A DNA stretch of 64,000 bases from the NCBI GenBank assembly GCA_007922195.1, contig ML681992.1, positions 276,075 through 340,074 of the forward strand. The letters are read 5' to 3'. Made by a program: the position numbers and the translations under genes. Under the pieces are notes generated by a model that did no database searches, was not told the DNA's origin, and saw only the letters and a program-made list of their open reading frames with translations. Source of the stretch: Podocnemis expansa (lineage: Eukaryota > Chordata > Testudines > Podocnemididae). This document shows positions 46,172 through 57,800 of this stretch, piece by piece (the first letter of the stretch is position 1; every line of letters begins with the position of its first letter).

Positions 46172-47033
46172 CAGAGGCTCCCAACCCTAAAATCAGCCAG
46201 TCTCCACCAGCTTAGTTGATGAGGAGGCTGCCTCTTTCCTTGCTGATCTCCTGGCTGCAGCAAGGAAACCAGTGTCAATTAGCCCTGTGTGCCCCACCTG
46301 GGTTCCTAGGCAGTGGCTATCCTCTGCTGCCAGGGGACAGGCTCCTAGAAGACAGGGTATAAGCTATGGGTTGGCCCAGGTCCACCCACTTGGCCAGCAG
46401 TCCACTTACCATAGTGCCTGGTAATGGCATGAACTTTGCCACCACGGCCATGGTCCTGCCCAGCAGTGGGCAGCCACAGTTGCAGCCATGAGCAGAGCAG
46501 AAGAAGTACTGCAGGCAGATGGGTGGGAGTGAGGTGCTCTTCTGCACTGCGTCCCAGCTGCGGCTGGGGCTGCCTCTGCACATGATGCGGCAGATGCTGG
46601 GCTCTCACTGACTCTCCTTGCTCCTCCTCGTGATGTTCCAGTTGCTAGGTGCAAAAGGAGCCAGAGTGCCTATGCTTTGGCTTCACTTACTACTTAGCAA
46701 TGGAGCATTGTCAGGCAGCTTTTTCCCACATGACCGGAAGCAGGATGTGGCTGGGACCACCCAGGAGAATCAGAGGACTGGCCAGAAAATGGAGACTGGT
46801 TACACCCCTGCCATGGGGATACCAGTAACTAATGACCCAGATGGAGCATTTTGCCATGTTCTCTGCTACAGCAAGAGGGAGGGTACCACTGACGTTGCAT
46901 CTTCTTAGCTATGCCTGGGTCTTTTGACAGATAGTGGATCCTTTCTGCAGCCACTGGGTGGGGAGCAGTGGGCTGCTCTCCAAGACCTTGTGGGCCAGTT
47001 TTTATCCCCCAGTCCTCAGACTGAAAACCACTG
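46172..47033. mobile_element. hAT element G (same family as E)
   Basis: 862 bp from CAGAGGCTCCCAACCC to an end that reads CAGTGGTTTTCAGTC in reverse. Flanking octamers ctttagat and ctttgtct match at 5 of 8. Internal blocks 'ttgctgatctcctggctgcagcaagg' and 'ccccacctgggttcctagg' match hAT E in the same order. Overlapping 82-96-codon frames on both strands have no domain. Confidence 0.75.
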
Positions 47034-47041
47034 CTTTGTCT

Positions 47042-48334
47042 GATGCTGTTACTGTCCACCTCTTGGCTCTTGAACTGTTCTCTTTCCTACAGCATTACAT
47101 AATGAACAATAAATAATGTGTTTTTTGAGCTTTGATACACATTAAGGTGAAAAACATTTCTCTTTGGATGCATGCACAGAGTTCACATTGACTTTCCTGG
47201 AAGCTAAACTAATTTGACCCTTGATTTTGTGCATGTAATTAATAACTGAAAATATGTACATATAACTCAATAATGAAGTAACTACAGAACTCTCAGAATA
47301 ATGAATATTTTTAGTCTAGCTGTAAACAAAATTATACAAAGTGAAAAATCAACATTTACTTTTTAGACAATAGAATGCACTGTTTTATACGTTATTTGAA
47401 TATCTTGACATTCTATTGAATGCCTATATTTATGCACACATGTATAAGAAGCTGAACACAACTGTATATTTTCTAAAAAGAGATATCAATAACTTTCTGT
47501 TAAGACCTATAGCTAATTCCTGCAATCTGATCAGAAGACTGTCTAGAATTAATATGGAATTGTATCTCACTTTTTGGTTTCAGGGACACAATTACCTTTA
47601 CTCAAAAATCCTGTAACCTGAAAAGAAGATTTATCAGTAAGTATCTATTACAGACCAAAAAAAAAAAAAAAGTAATGTCTTCTCTGACATGTTTAAAACA
47701 CTGGGATTATACTTTTGATGAGAACAATTAACTAACATACTACTTTTAAGTTTGGATTCCTGCTTAATTTTAATTGGTTTTGACACAAATAAGCAGAGGT
47801 AAACAATTAGTTCTATGCACATACATGCATTTGGTAAACAGAGTTGTTTGCAAACTGCATATTTATATTGTCTTGTCTGTTTAAAGGCTTCTTTCAGTCA
47901 GGCAAAGCAATTTGCTTAGATTAGAAAGATGATTGAGAGTAGATCCAAAATGGATTACCACTTTTTGAAAGCTCTTAACTCTTGTGGGATTTTCTTCTCA
48001 TATTATAACGATCAATACCTGAGGATTATTACCCTTATCCCTCTAATTTTCCTAGATACAGAGTAAGGGGATGATATTTCTAACACTGATGTGACATAAA
48101 ATATTAGCAAAGTAAATTAAAAAGTTGGTGAACCAGTAGATTTAGTTCTAGCTCATCACTGCTGTATTACTCCAGAAATTTATTAAAAAAAATGTTTTGG
48201 GGGTGACAGGGTCATTACACACACTGCATTAAGGATTCTTCTTATATAAGTGTGCTCTGAAATCTATGAAAGAGTTAGTGTCAATCTTACATATTTTAAG
48301 AGGTAGTGTACAAATAAGAAAATATATTTGTTAC
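47042..48334. other. Intronic AT-rich sequence, no gene recognised
   Basis: Unique-looking AT-rich sequence with an A-run at 47657-47671. No coding or repeat assignment. Confidence 0.5.
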
Positions 48335-48409
48335 CTGAAAATTTTCCTTCCTCACAGCGGGCTGGTCCACAGATCCCAACAATGGGTCTTTGGCCTCTGC
48401 CTTGCTGTT
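48335..48409 (-). CDS. Candidate 75-nt cassette exon of PCDH17 (unproven)
   Basis: The minus strand shows an acceptor 'tctggttttcctccag' just before 48409 and a donor TTCAG/gtaaca at 48335/48334. The 75 nt have no stop in the phase that would join the PCDH17 terminal exon (phase 1 on both sides). Inclusion would insert 25 residues (QQGRGQRPIVGICGPARCEE then GKFS and a joined Glu) directly before the Cys-rich motif without shifting frame. It is markedly more GC-rich than its surroundings and lies outside recognised repeats. I know of no family counterpart to the peptide. Chance splice-like sites in a long intron are the main alternative. Confidence 0.35.
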
Positions 48410-49064
48410 CTGGAGGAAAACCAGATCTGTGAGTCACAGAGATAGGCACCATCTCCCCAAAAGCCCACAAATGTGAACACTTCCTCAGCAGAAAAATATT
48501 TTCTAAACCACGGGGGGCAAAACATGTGGCCCTGGAGACTCTAAACTGTGCTCCTTGGAGGGTGGTGATATTAATAAGAATATGTATACTTGATTGTGAA
48601 TTGAAAATGGTTTCCATGTGACATGTCCTGTCACTTGTCAGAGTGATTAAATCAGCCCTCTTACTCTGGAGTATTCACTGTAGCTGCTTCCCTACCAGAA
48701 TGAAGGAACCCCAGGTCGCAGAACAAGAGCTCAAGACATTGTCTCTGAGCTTAGGGAAGTGTTTAGAAATGGATATTTCCCTTCCCCACACAGGACAGCT
48801 CAAGAGGTGGGATAGGTGGAAGGAAAAGCAGAAAATCAGCAACCAGTTTTGGCTCCCTAGTTCTTTGCCCTTGCACCAATCCTGAGAGAGGCTGGTATCT
48901 GCTTTAATTTGTACTACCCAGCCATGCTCATCAAGGGACCAACTGTCAGTTGTGGACAGACAGAGCATGGCACACTCTAGCTCTTCTCCAATTCCCTCAC
49001 CAAAATATCCCCTGTGCCAAGGCTTCACAGAGAAAGACATAAGAGTCAGCTGTAGGAACTCTAT
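48410..49064. other. Intronic sequence, no gene recognised
   Basis: Unique-looking mixed-composition sequence between the candidate exon and a MITE. Minus and plus frames of 80-121 codons overlap one another and have no domains. Confidence 0.5.
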
Positions 49065-49453
49065 GGGGATGTCTACATTTGCAAGTTAGTTCAAATTAAG
49101 AAGACTTAAGCCTTCTTAATTTGAACTAATTTAGTATCTGTCCATACTATGCTTTCTTTAATTTGAATTAAGGAACTCCTGCTGGTGAGTTCTAACTAAG
49201 CCTTTAGTTTGATTGTTAGTTCAGACTAAGGACGGTGTAGAGTAGGATTAACCCTTAGTTTGAATTTAATAAATCTGAATTAAGGGCAGTTAGTTTGAAT
49301 TAACGAAGTGGACTAATTCGACTTCACGTTAAGCTAAATTAGTCCACTTTGTTAATTTGAACTAATAACTTTGAGTTTAGTTTGAACTAAACTCGAACTT
49401 ATTAGTTCGAATTAACAAACTTGAACTAACTTTTCCTATGTGTAGGCATAGCC
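49065..49453. mobile_element. Palindrome-array MITE (TTAGTTCGAACTAA subfamily)
   Basis: About 389 bp. Left end GGGATGTCTACATTTGCAAG, right end in reverse GGCTATGCCTACACATAGG. Arms share AGTTAGTTCAA. The interior has ten or so variants of TTAGTTCGAACTAA, such as TTAGTTTGAACTAA at 49378-49391. Same family as 26437-26811; its right end abuts a 5'-truncated CR1. Confidence 0.8.
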
Positions 49454-49457
49454 TATG

Positions 49458-50445
49458 TAACTAGTGGAGCTCCAGTAATGAGTGGAGTGCCCCAGAGATT
49501 TGTTCTGGGGCCAGTTCTGTTCAACATCTTCATTAATGATTTGGATGATGGGATGGATTGCATGCTCAGTAAATTTGCAGGCGACACCAAGCTGGAGAGA
49601 ATGGTGAACACACTGGAGGGCAGGTATAGGATTCAGGGACATATTGGAGCATTGGGCCAAATGAAATCTCATGTAGTTCAAGAAGGACAGGTGCAAAGTC
49701 CTGCACTCAGGATGGAAAAATCCCATGTCCTGTTACAGGCTGGGGACTGATTAGGTAAGTAGCAGCACTGTAGAAAAGGACCTGGGAGTTATGGTGGATG
49801 GGAAGCTGGATAGGAGTCAATAATGTTCTCTTGTTGCCAAAAAGGCCAATGGCATATTGGGCTGCATCAGCAGGAGTGCTGCCAGCAGATTGAGGGGTGT
49901 GATTATTCCCTTCTGTTTGTCGCTGGTGAGACCACATCTGGAATACTGTGTCCAGTTTTGGGCTCCACACTACAGAAAGGACATGGTCAAATTAGGAAGA
50001 GTCCAGTGGAGGGCAACAAAAATGATTAGGGGGTTGGGGTGCATGACTTATGAGAAGAGACTGAAGGATCTAGGGTTATTTAGTCTGCGGAAGAAAAAAC
50101 TGAGTAGGGATTTGATAGCAACCTTCAACTACCTGAAGGGATGCTCCAAAGAGGAGGGAGCTAGTCTGTTCTCCATAGTAACAGAGGACAGAACAAGGAG
50201 CAATGGTTTCAAGATACAGCTGCAGCGGTCGAGGTTGGATATTAGGAAAAACTTTCTCTCTAGTAGGGTGGTGAAGCATGGAATGGGTTACCTAGGGAGG
50301 TGGTGTAATATCCATCTTTGGAAACATTTAAGATCCAGTTAGATAAAACCATGGCTGGGATAGTTGGAGTGGTCCTGCTTTTTGGCAGGGGGTTGAACTT
50401 GATGACCTCATGAGATTCCTTCCAACCCTATGATTCTATGATTGC
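49458..50445 (+). mobile_element. CR1 LINE 3' fragment
   Basis: Sense-strand CR1 from the RT core ([20 protein letters not shown]) to the 3' end, finishing with the typical CR1 octamer-type tail 'aaccctatgattctatgatt' near 50445. 5'-truncated directly at the edge of the MITE, so one inserted beside the other. Confidence 0.92.
49478..50343 (+). pseudogene. CR1 ORF2 C-terminal remnant, catalytic site lost
   Basis: Two frames: 49478-49750 with IFINDLDDG and then KFAGDTKL, where the essential FADD box reads FAGD (one catalytic Asp lost); and 49857-50342 with [39 protein letters not shown] and a tail ending near HLRSS. A frameshift or stop separates them. Not functional. Confidence 0.9.
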
Positions 50446-51175
50446 TGAAGACTTTCCCATGCTAAAGGAATCCCCCAGCAGGAGACTCACTGGTCCCTTG
50501 CATTGCCTAAACAGCTGGCTTAGACTGATAAACTATTAGGTTTTAAACTGTGAATACAGCGATTCCTTGTTGTAGAGTCCAAGAGCAGTTTTCTAGAAAA
50601 AAGAAAAATATGACTACAGTAATTAATAGGGTAGATTTATGGATGTGTTAAAAAGGACTTTCTCTGACTAATGCATGTTTCTATTCTTGGTTACAGAGAG
50701 TCCCGTAGATCATACAGCAGAACTTTATCAACATTGTTACAATAGGATGGGATAACTCTAGTTCAGAAATTTAATTCAGTTAGCATAATTAACCAGTAAT
50801 TCAAAATATTCATATTTTTGTCTATCTTGTATCAGTAGACTACCTCATGTCTAATTTATGATACTTGCCAAATGAATACATAAAAAATACCATAATATAA
50901 CATCTACTGTGGTAGTCTTAGGAGCCTAGTCAAGAGGAAGGCCCCACTGTGCTGGACACCAAACAACAGACAAGTGGCAACAAGTAATTATGACAAATAA
51001 AACCAATGAATGAGGGAGAAGAGACAACTGTAATGAAAACATGATCACATTATTGATCTTTATAGATACTAAATATATTTTAAATAAACTCTACTATCCA
51101 TGACTGAGACACAACCAAGTACCATTGGTAAGCTTTATATTGCCACATTAGTTATTTTTCATAAACTATCAGTTA
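50446..51175. other. Intronic AT-rich sequence, no gene recognised
   Basis: Unique-looking AT-rich sequence with short frames only. Confidence 0.5.
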
Positions 51176-51186
51176 GCTTAACATAC

Positions 51187-51334
51187 GGTTTTAGATGGCT
51201 AGCTGTGTTGGTGTAGTTCAGCAAAAACAAACAAGGAGTCCTGTGGCACTTTTAAAGTTAGTTATGCTGCCCTCGAGCATCTGATACATAAATTGTTAGG
51301 CTTTAAAAATGCCACAGGACTCCTTCTTTGTTTT
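51187..51334. mobile_element. Miniature PLE-derived foldback with target duplication
   Basis: About 148 bp between perfect 11-bp direct repeats gcttaacatac (51176-51186 and 51335-51345). Left arm carries AAACAAACAAGGAGTCCTGT, right arm its inverted copy CACAGGACTCCTTCTTTG. The middle retains GAGCATCTGAT from the PLE end. It is the shortest of three PLE-derived insertions with clear duplications. Confidence 0.85.
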
Positions 51335-51345
51335 GCTTAACATAC

Positions 51346-53292
51346 AGTATTTACTTCTCTAGCTAGAAAAGGAATCTTTTACTTTGTAAACTCAGATAAA
51401 CAATTGGAAATGTTCTGAGACAGCAGATATTTTTAAAGCAATGTCTGACTGCTGGGTGGCACTTGTGACATGGTGGCTTTCTGAAGGATTCTGTCTTGTT
51501 CATATACCTGTTTCAACAGCTGTGCTGTGATCCAGATTATGTCACTAGTCTTCTGCTTGTGACAGACTGAAGTTAGTGGGGTTCTGGGAGAAAGAATGGG
51601 TTTGCCTATTGCAGAATCAATGCAGTAAACTTTGTCAATAGAAAGTTAATCTCTTTATATACAGCAGACACAAAGACAATCTGGATCAAGGATATACACA
51701 ATATATTTTGATACATTAGATCAACATCCTACCAAATGTAAAAGAAAGTACTATTTCCCTCACATTTTTGCCATCAAGCACAATTTTTACATTTAAAATC
51801 CTCTTTTGCCGGCCAGTGCAAGATCATACCTATTGTCTAGCAATATGTGAAACCCACTCTTAAAAAGGTTGATGCACTGCTGGAGTCATAGACTTTAATC
51901 CTCATGGGAGGCAATATGATTTCCCATTCCTCCTATCATTGATGGTTTTGCTTGTCAAGATGCAGAAGGATCACCACAAACTTCTCTCTTGCCACACAGG
52001 GAGGAAAGTGTCTTTGTAGGAAGATGGGGGGGGGGGGAGGAGAAAAAGCTGCTATCTCCTCATATGTTATCCTAGGTTAAGACACCAACAGGGAAATCAG
52101 TGTTTGACTAAATGGCACCATGGACCATGATTTTGCCAATAGTTGATTTTATGTTTTATTGTATTATTATTGCGTTCAAGTCAGAGATTTCTTGAATGAA
52201 GTTCTCTCTGAGCCTAATGCATAAAGAATCCATGTTCTTCTATGATTTTGAGTGTCACAAAAGTAACATTCTTAGCTTTCTGCCTAGATTGTGCTCCATT
52301 ACAAGATCATGCAAGAGAGAATACATAAAGATGCACCTTTGTCTGAAAGCTGCTATTTACAACTATGAATAATTTGGCATAAACTATGGGGGACATCATA
52401 GAGAGATTCAGTTAGATTTATTTTTCAAATTCTCACTCAATAATAATTTAAAAGAAAATCTCTAAGATATTCTTTTTGAAGATGACTTTAGAGTCTTCAT
52501 TCTGAACTTTAAGTTCTTCAGATGCCTGATCAAGAGCCTCAGGTTCCAGATTGTGCTGCTGTTTCTTTATACAGTGAGGATCCTAACTGCAATAGAATAT
52601 AGCTCTTAACAATCCTCACTATTAGAGGAACTTTATCAGTTGCTCTGGTTTGCAGCTGTGCAAGTAAGCTGAGAATCACTTCAGTACTCACCACCTTTGA
52701 ACTTGCTGCATCTTCATTTCTTACAAGCATCTGTCTGAGTACTATGCAATAACAAAAGGGCCATATATGTTTGCTAATGAGACCTGTAGTCTATTTGTTT
52801 TTTTTCCCCAAAGATTTTGCCATTACTTTATCCACAGGTTTCCTAAATAATTTCTCTGGTTTCCTGTCTATTAGCATCTTATAATCTGAGCCATATTCCT
52901 TTGAGAAACTGCATTATATGTTACTGCCCTGGAAAAGAAACAAACAAGCATTGATAGGAACAACTAAAATGGAAGATGCTCTTAGTTCAGTCTTTCTGAA
53001 GAAAGTTTTCAATTTCTTTATCCTCATCCTTATTAAAGAGGACCTAAAGTAAGGCATCAGAGTCTTAAGAAACAGCTTAGGTAAAGCAGGTAAATGTTAC
53101 TGCTGCCCTTGAAACTGAAGAGGAAGCTTTGCTATTTCTTAGTGATAAATCATGTAATATGCCTATTCATGGATTCCTTGAGAGAAAATCTGCACTTGTA
53201 TAATGACAGAGCCTTTCATTAAGGTAGATGGGAATGCAGACACTTAAAAATATAACAAATCTTGCTGTAGTCAGTTTAACATTACACATTAT
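51346..53292. other. Intronic sequence with one protein-like stretch
   Basis: Mostly unique AT-rich sequence. G-run at 52027-52039. The only notable content is the minus-strand stretch at 52500-52920 listed separately. Confidence 0.5.
52500..52920 (-). pseudogene. Possible decayed coding remnant, unidentified
   Basis: Two minus-strand stretches read like protein: about 36 residues around KEYGSDYKMLIDRKPEKLF (52800-52910) and, after a stop and frameshift, a 63-codon frame with LLAQLQTRATDKVPLIVRIV (52539-52730), then another frame with QQHNLEPEALDQASEELKVQ. Highly charged, helix-like. I do not recognise a parent. Could be a degraded retrocopy or chance. Confidence 0.2.
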
Positions 53293-53642
53293 AGCTGTCT
53301 ACACTACAGGGCTCACTTAAGTCGGCTTAGTAAGGTCCACTTTAAGCCAGCTTAGTGTGTCCACACTCAAAATGCCAGGAGACTGCCCATGTCCACACTG
53401 GCAGCTGCTAGGTTGCCCGAGGAGTGGTGCATTGTGGGTAGCTGGCCCACAGTTCACCACAGAAGAAGTGCTCCTCTCTCCCAGCCACACCTTTACTACA
53501 GGAAGTGAGTGACCACACCACCCTCCATACTGTGTGGGAGGTCAGGAAGCCTGACAATCCAGCAATGTGACAGCACCGCACTCCAGATTCCCCTGGCTCT
53601 GGACAAGATGCCACAGGGCAACTGCCAGCACAGAGGCAGGGT

Positions 53643-53783
53643 GCAGCAGCTGTTAAGACTCAAACACAGGGACATAGCACATAGAGGAAGGTGAAGTCAA
53701 ATCACCTGTTGTAGTGGGGAAAAAAAACCCATAGTCATGATTTAATCCTGCTTTCACACAATCTAATCTAAAAGAAATAGCAA

Positions 53784-53830
<47 letters not shown>

Positions 53831-53840
53831 NNNNNNNNNN

Positions 53841-53890
<50 letters not shown>

Positions 53891-54111
53891 ATGTGCTGGT
53901 TCCCAGTCTTTGAATCTTAACAACTGCTTTGATTTGCTGTTAGACTGTGACCTGATCCTAAGTCTTACACTCCCCTGCATTTATTTCCTACCATTCTGTA
54001 TGTTCCCCCATCTTCAAACTGTCTGATGAAGTGGGATTTTCTCCCATGAAAGCTTATCCAATAAATAAATTTGTTAGTCTTAAACAATGCCTCCAGACTC
54101 CTTGTTTGTTT
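53643..54111 (+). mobile_element. PLE-derived insertion inside the MITE-like element
   Basis: Left: GACTCAAACACAGGGACATA and 'gaagtcaaatcacctgttgtagtg', the inner part of a PLE arm in reverse. Right: 'tttgaatcttaacaactgc' through CTGATGAAGTGGGATTTTCT and CCCATGAAAGCTTATCC to 'gactccttgtttgtttta', the full outer arm. So it is a foldback lacking its left terminus. The loop has become a CTTT array with a gap. Confidence 0.8.
53786..53890. repeat. (CTTT)n microsatellite containing a 10-N assembly gap
   Basis: CTTT tetramer array interrupted at 53831-53840 by exactly ten N; length unknown. The Lys/Glu-rich minus frame is an artefact. Confidence 0.95.
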
Positions 54112-54149
54112 TACAACAATATTAGGGGGTCCTCTGAGAAGAGGGAACA

Positions 54150-54475
54150 CACAGGGTTTGGCAGAGATGGGGAGAGACAGGTAGGGTCTGGCTGAGAATG
54201 GGGGAGACATGCGGGGTCAGGCTGAGAATGGGAGACTCGCGGGGTCTGGCTGAGAACAGAAGAGATGTGGGTCCGGCTGAGAATGGGAGAGATGGGGGGT
54301 TGGGCTGGAGAACGGCAAGAGATGAGGGGTTGGACTGAGAAGTGGGGGAGATGCTGGTTCAGGCTGAGATGCGGGGGAGATGCCGGCTCAAGCTGAGAAT
54401 GGGGGTAGATGCTGGGTTGAGTTGAGATGTGGGTGAAATGCTGTGTCAGACTGAGATGCAGAGCAGATGTGGGGC
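54150..54475 (-). repeat. Minisatellite, ~30-bp units, about ten copies
   Basis: Diverged tandem units of the form 'ggggtctggctgagaatgggagagatg'. On the minus strand they keep a long frame (153 codons, 54111-54572) with recurring SQPDP..LPH, which follows from the unit being near a multiple of three. Not considered a gene. Confidence 0.82.
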
Positions 54476-54809
54476 ATATATCAGCTAGGGCACATGGCAA
54501 GTTTGGATGTGATGCACACATCTGGGAATGTCCCCAGCTGTGTTGTGCCTTCTCTCCAGCCCCCAGCCCCATGTTTTCTGTAGTTAGGGGGCCAATTAAG
54601 TCAACTTAAGGCAACTCCCCAGCCACATTGCCTTGAGTAGACTTTATTAAGTCGACTTAACTGTAAAGTCAACTTTATAAGTGGAAGTTATAAAGTGGAC
54701 TTTAATGATGGGTAAAGTCAACTTTGTTAACTTGCGCTGTGGCCTGGGCTTTCTTTAAGTCAACTTAAGGGTCCTTATGTCAACTTAAAGCCCCAGTGTA
54801 GACATAGCC

Positions 54810-57800
54810 TATCTTGGGCTACTCAAACAGCCATTTTGGTTTCCTTGAGCCTTCACTGATATAATTAATAAAGAACTTCACATTGGCTTTCTTAATTTGC
54901 AAGGTGAGTGATTTCTGTAACTCCCTCCCACCCCAGCTCTTTGGCGTGGTTTTAGATTTTAGAATAAAAGCAACAGTGACCTATGACAACTGATTGTCAA
55001 AGATTGCCTGATGGTTCTAAACATGACCAATGGACAGGGCTGGATTAAGACATGCTGAGGCACTAAACTATGTAAAGATGCAGGGGCCTCATACCATACA
55101 AAATAAAGAGAAAAAAGTGTATTACATTATAACAGAAGGGTTAATGAAAAATCAATGAACAACTGTTATGTTTCCATATATACATAGGCAAAGTTGCCAT
55201 AAAACACAACTAAATAAAACATACATCTTGCAAAAAGCCTTATTTGCATTATCAAATACCTTATAATAAATCTTCCTTGTTCTCTCTAACATATGTAGAA
55301 GCCTCTCATAATGTGAGGCCTTAATCCATGGTTTATTTGGCTTGCGCCTAAATCTGGCATTGCCAATGGACTTCTGAAGACTACACTGGTTTGCTTTGTT
55401 TTTCCTGTAAAAATATGTTGCTCTGACCACTAAGGGCCAAAATGGGTAAAAAGCACCAGATGTAACTATACTACTTGTCCTACAGAAGAAAAAACTATGT
55501 AAGTAGTTAAGAAAGTTAAAAAAAAAATGTTTTATAGAGAAAGTGAGCTCTGATATTTTTTCGTCGTGCTATCTATTCAGGTACATCACATGCCATGCTT
55601 CTTAGTGTTCTGGGACATAGTTTAACTAAAAAGATATAATGGCAGAGCTTTAAACTTGTTGGTCAGATTCTCAGATGACTGCAGTGCCAGCTAAAGATAC
55701 ATACAAAGCAGTTAATTTGCTACCACCATGCAAAAAAAAATCTTATAACATAGAAAGCATTCTCTCCCATAGCTCAAAATAATCTAGGCAGCCCAAGTAT
55801 TTGTAAAGTTGATATAATGCTGTCACGGGATACACATCTGTGCACCCTGGGTTGTGATCTATATGCTTTTTCTGTTCACTTGCACACTGCAAATGTATGA
55901 TTTGTGGCCAATTACACCATGCAATGTTTCTTTATGGATGTTCATACTCTATTTTACATGATTCCTATGATGATATGTTGCCTGCAGCCTCATGCATGTG
56001 TAGCATGGATCGGGGCGGGGGGGGGGGGGCAGACAGAACTCTTTCACAGCAATAGGTCAACTGCCACAGCTGTGAGCTAGCAAGTACCTTGAGAAGGCAA
56101 CAAAGATATGCTAACTGAGGTGGCTCAGACCTGACAGATATCACCTTGACCCAGAAGAGGAAGGGTGAAGGGGAATGGAAACAAAGGGAGACACTTGGAA
56201 GGATTTGTAGCTTTTCACCTGGGAATCTCCATCTTGAAACACCTACAAGCAAGATCTGGGCCCTGCCTGGCCTCAGGCAGAGACTGGCTGCACAAACATC
56301 TGGCAGCCAAACCCCCTGAGCATAAACTTGGACTATAAGGTCAGTTTAGGTAGAGATATTACATTAGTATGTGTGGTTTACCTTTTATTTGCTTATGGTC
56401 ACTCCTGACTCATTTAGATTATGTTTCTGCCCTGGTTGGCCATAGTCTCATTTAGGATTATAATCTGATCAATAAACTTGTAGTTGTTTCATCTAAATCT
56501 GTGTGATCTTTAGAGGGTGTGAGTGAAAAAGGCTTGGCACAATCCATTTCTTTGTTAAATGGACAGACTTGAGTGTATGGTGATTGGGAGTGGGTCCCAA
56601 TCTCTGCAGACAGTGACTCCCACAGTGGTATCTGGGGCTGGGGTGCTTGCTTGAGTATCGTCCCTTAAGTAGCCAGAGGGCATACACCAACAGCTTGAGA
56701 CCAATTGCATGTGAGAGGCTGGAGTAGACTGATTGCAGAGTGAGTGGTCACTTGGCAAGGCAGGGTAAATCGGGACTCAGGAGTGGGAACTGGGAGATCA
56801 CAGCAGCACACTGGACTGGATCTGGGGAGCAGCCTGTGACTGTCACATATGCATATTCCTCTAGTGTAACTGCTACACACATACACCTGGCATCCAAGTA
56901 AAAAGAGACGTAATTGTCCTTGGTATGATTATGTGAAAAATCTCTGTTCTGGATATTAAAGGCAAAATAAATAAATAAAAGGACAAAGGTGCCGTTAGGG
57001 AATTACTGTTACGTTACTGGCAGAGTTTGCAGACAGAGTTGGGTCTGCACTGTGGCTGTCAACAAAATAGTTTATTTCTTCTTTCTAAATATCTCTGAAT
57101 AGAAACAGTGGTCTTTCTGTAGTATGACATTTGGTACTTCTCGCAGCCACTTAATCAAACTCAGAGCTTTTTCCATTAGGAAATACTTGAGCTGGAACTT
57201 CATTTCTATTTATTCTCATTTTTCTTTTTTGATTGCCATTCCTCCCTTCTTCACCCACATCAGCCTTTCCAGCAGCTAATTATGTGGCTGGCAAGGCAGG
57301 AGACCACTCATTTTTGAAGCTATGCCATTAATGTTTTTGGGTGACCTGCAGGGGTACGCTACAGCTTAATGTAATATTCAGCTCAGTGTAGTATTCAGCC
57401 TGCTAATAGCAAAAGAGTCCAAGACCTAAGCGAAGCATCTGATTTCAGATTTCTCAACATTTTGAAAAATTCCAAGCCAATGGCATGTCCAGACTTCTGG
57501 TCTGGCAGTTCATGCAAAATACTGAGTCATTAAAATACCAGCACAACTGAACAAAATTAAAGCAAACACACTAACCAGAGAAATGCCTGATCTGAAATTA
57601 TCTGAATCTCTGTGTTGATGTCTGTATCACAAAAAAATGGCAACATTAGCAATTATTTGAAGCCCAGATGAAAAATTTGTGCATATCTTTAATCAAAATG
57701 GATTTTTCTTGCAAAAGAGGACAAAAGCATTCAACGTGCTAGAAGTCTGACATCTCTTTTCAATTATAATAGGAAACACTCAAGGCCTTTATTTGTGTAA

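Larger units (their letters stand above)
53293..54809. mobile_element. Long MITE-like element (TTAAGTCGACTTAA subfamily), interrupted
   Basis: Left end AGCTGTCTACACTACAGGGC and right end, in reverse, GGCTATGTCTACACTGGGGC are inverted copies, the terminus shared with the MITEs at 26437 and 49065. Both flanks hold variants of TTAAGTCGACTTAA (perfect at 54647-54660). The centre contains PLE sequence (53643-54111) and a minisatellite (54150-54475), giving about 1.5 kb in total. No transposase frame seen. Target duplication not resolved. Confidence 0.72.

Noticed and set aside
54111..54572. 153-codon minus frame with repeated SQPDP-like units
   Set aside because: Translation of a minisatellite whose unit is near a multiple of three; no start context, splice sites or domain.
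55993..56030. Isolated G- or C-runs (also 4059, 6790, 34117, 37396, 43693, 52027) as quadruplex sites
   Set aside because: Each is essentially one run, not four separated tracts, and many fall in repeats; no support for a regulatory role.
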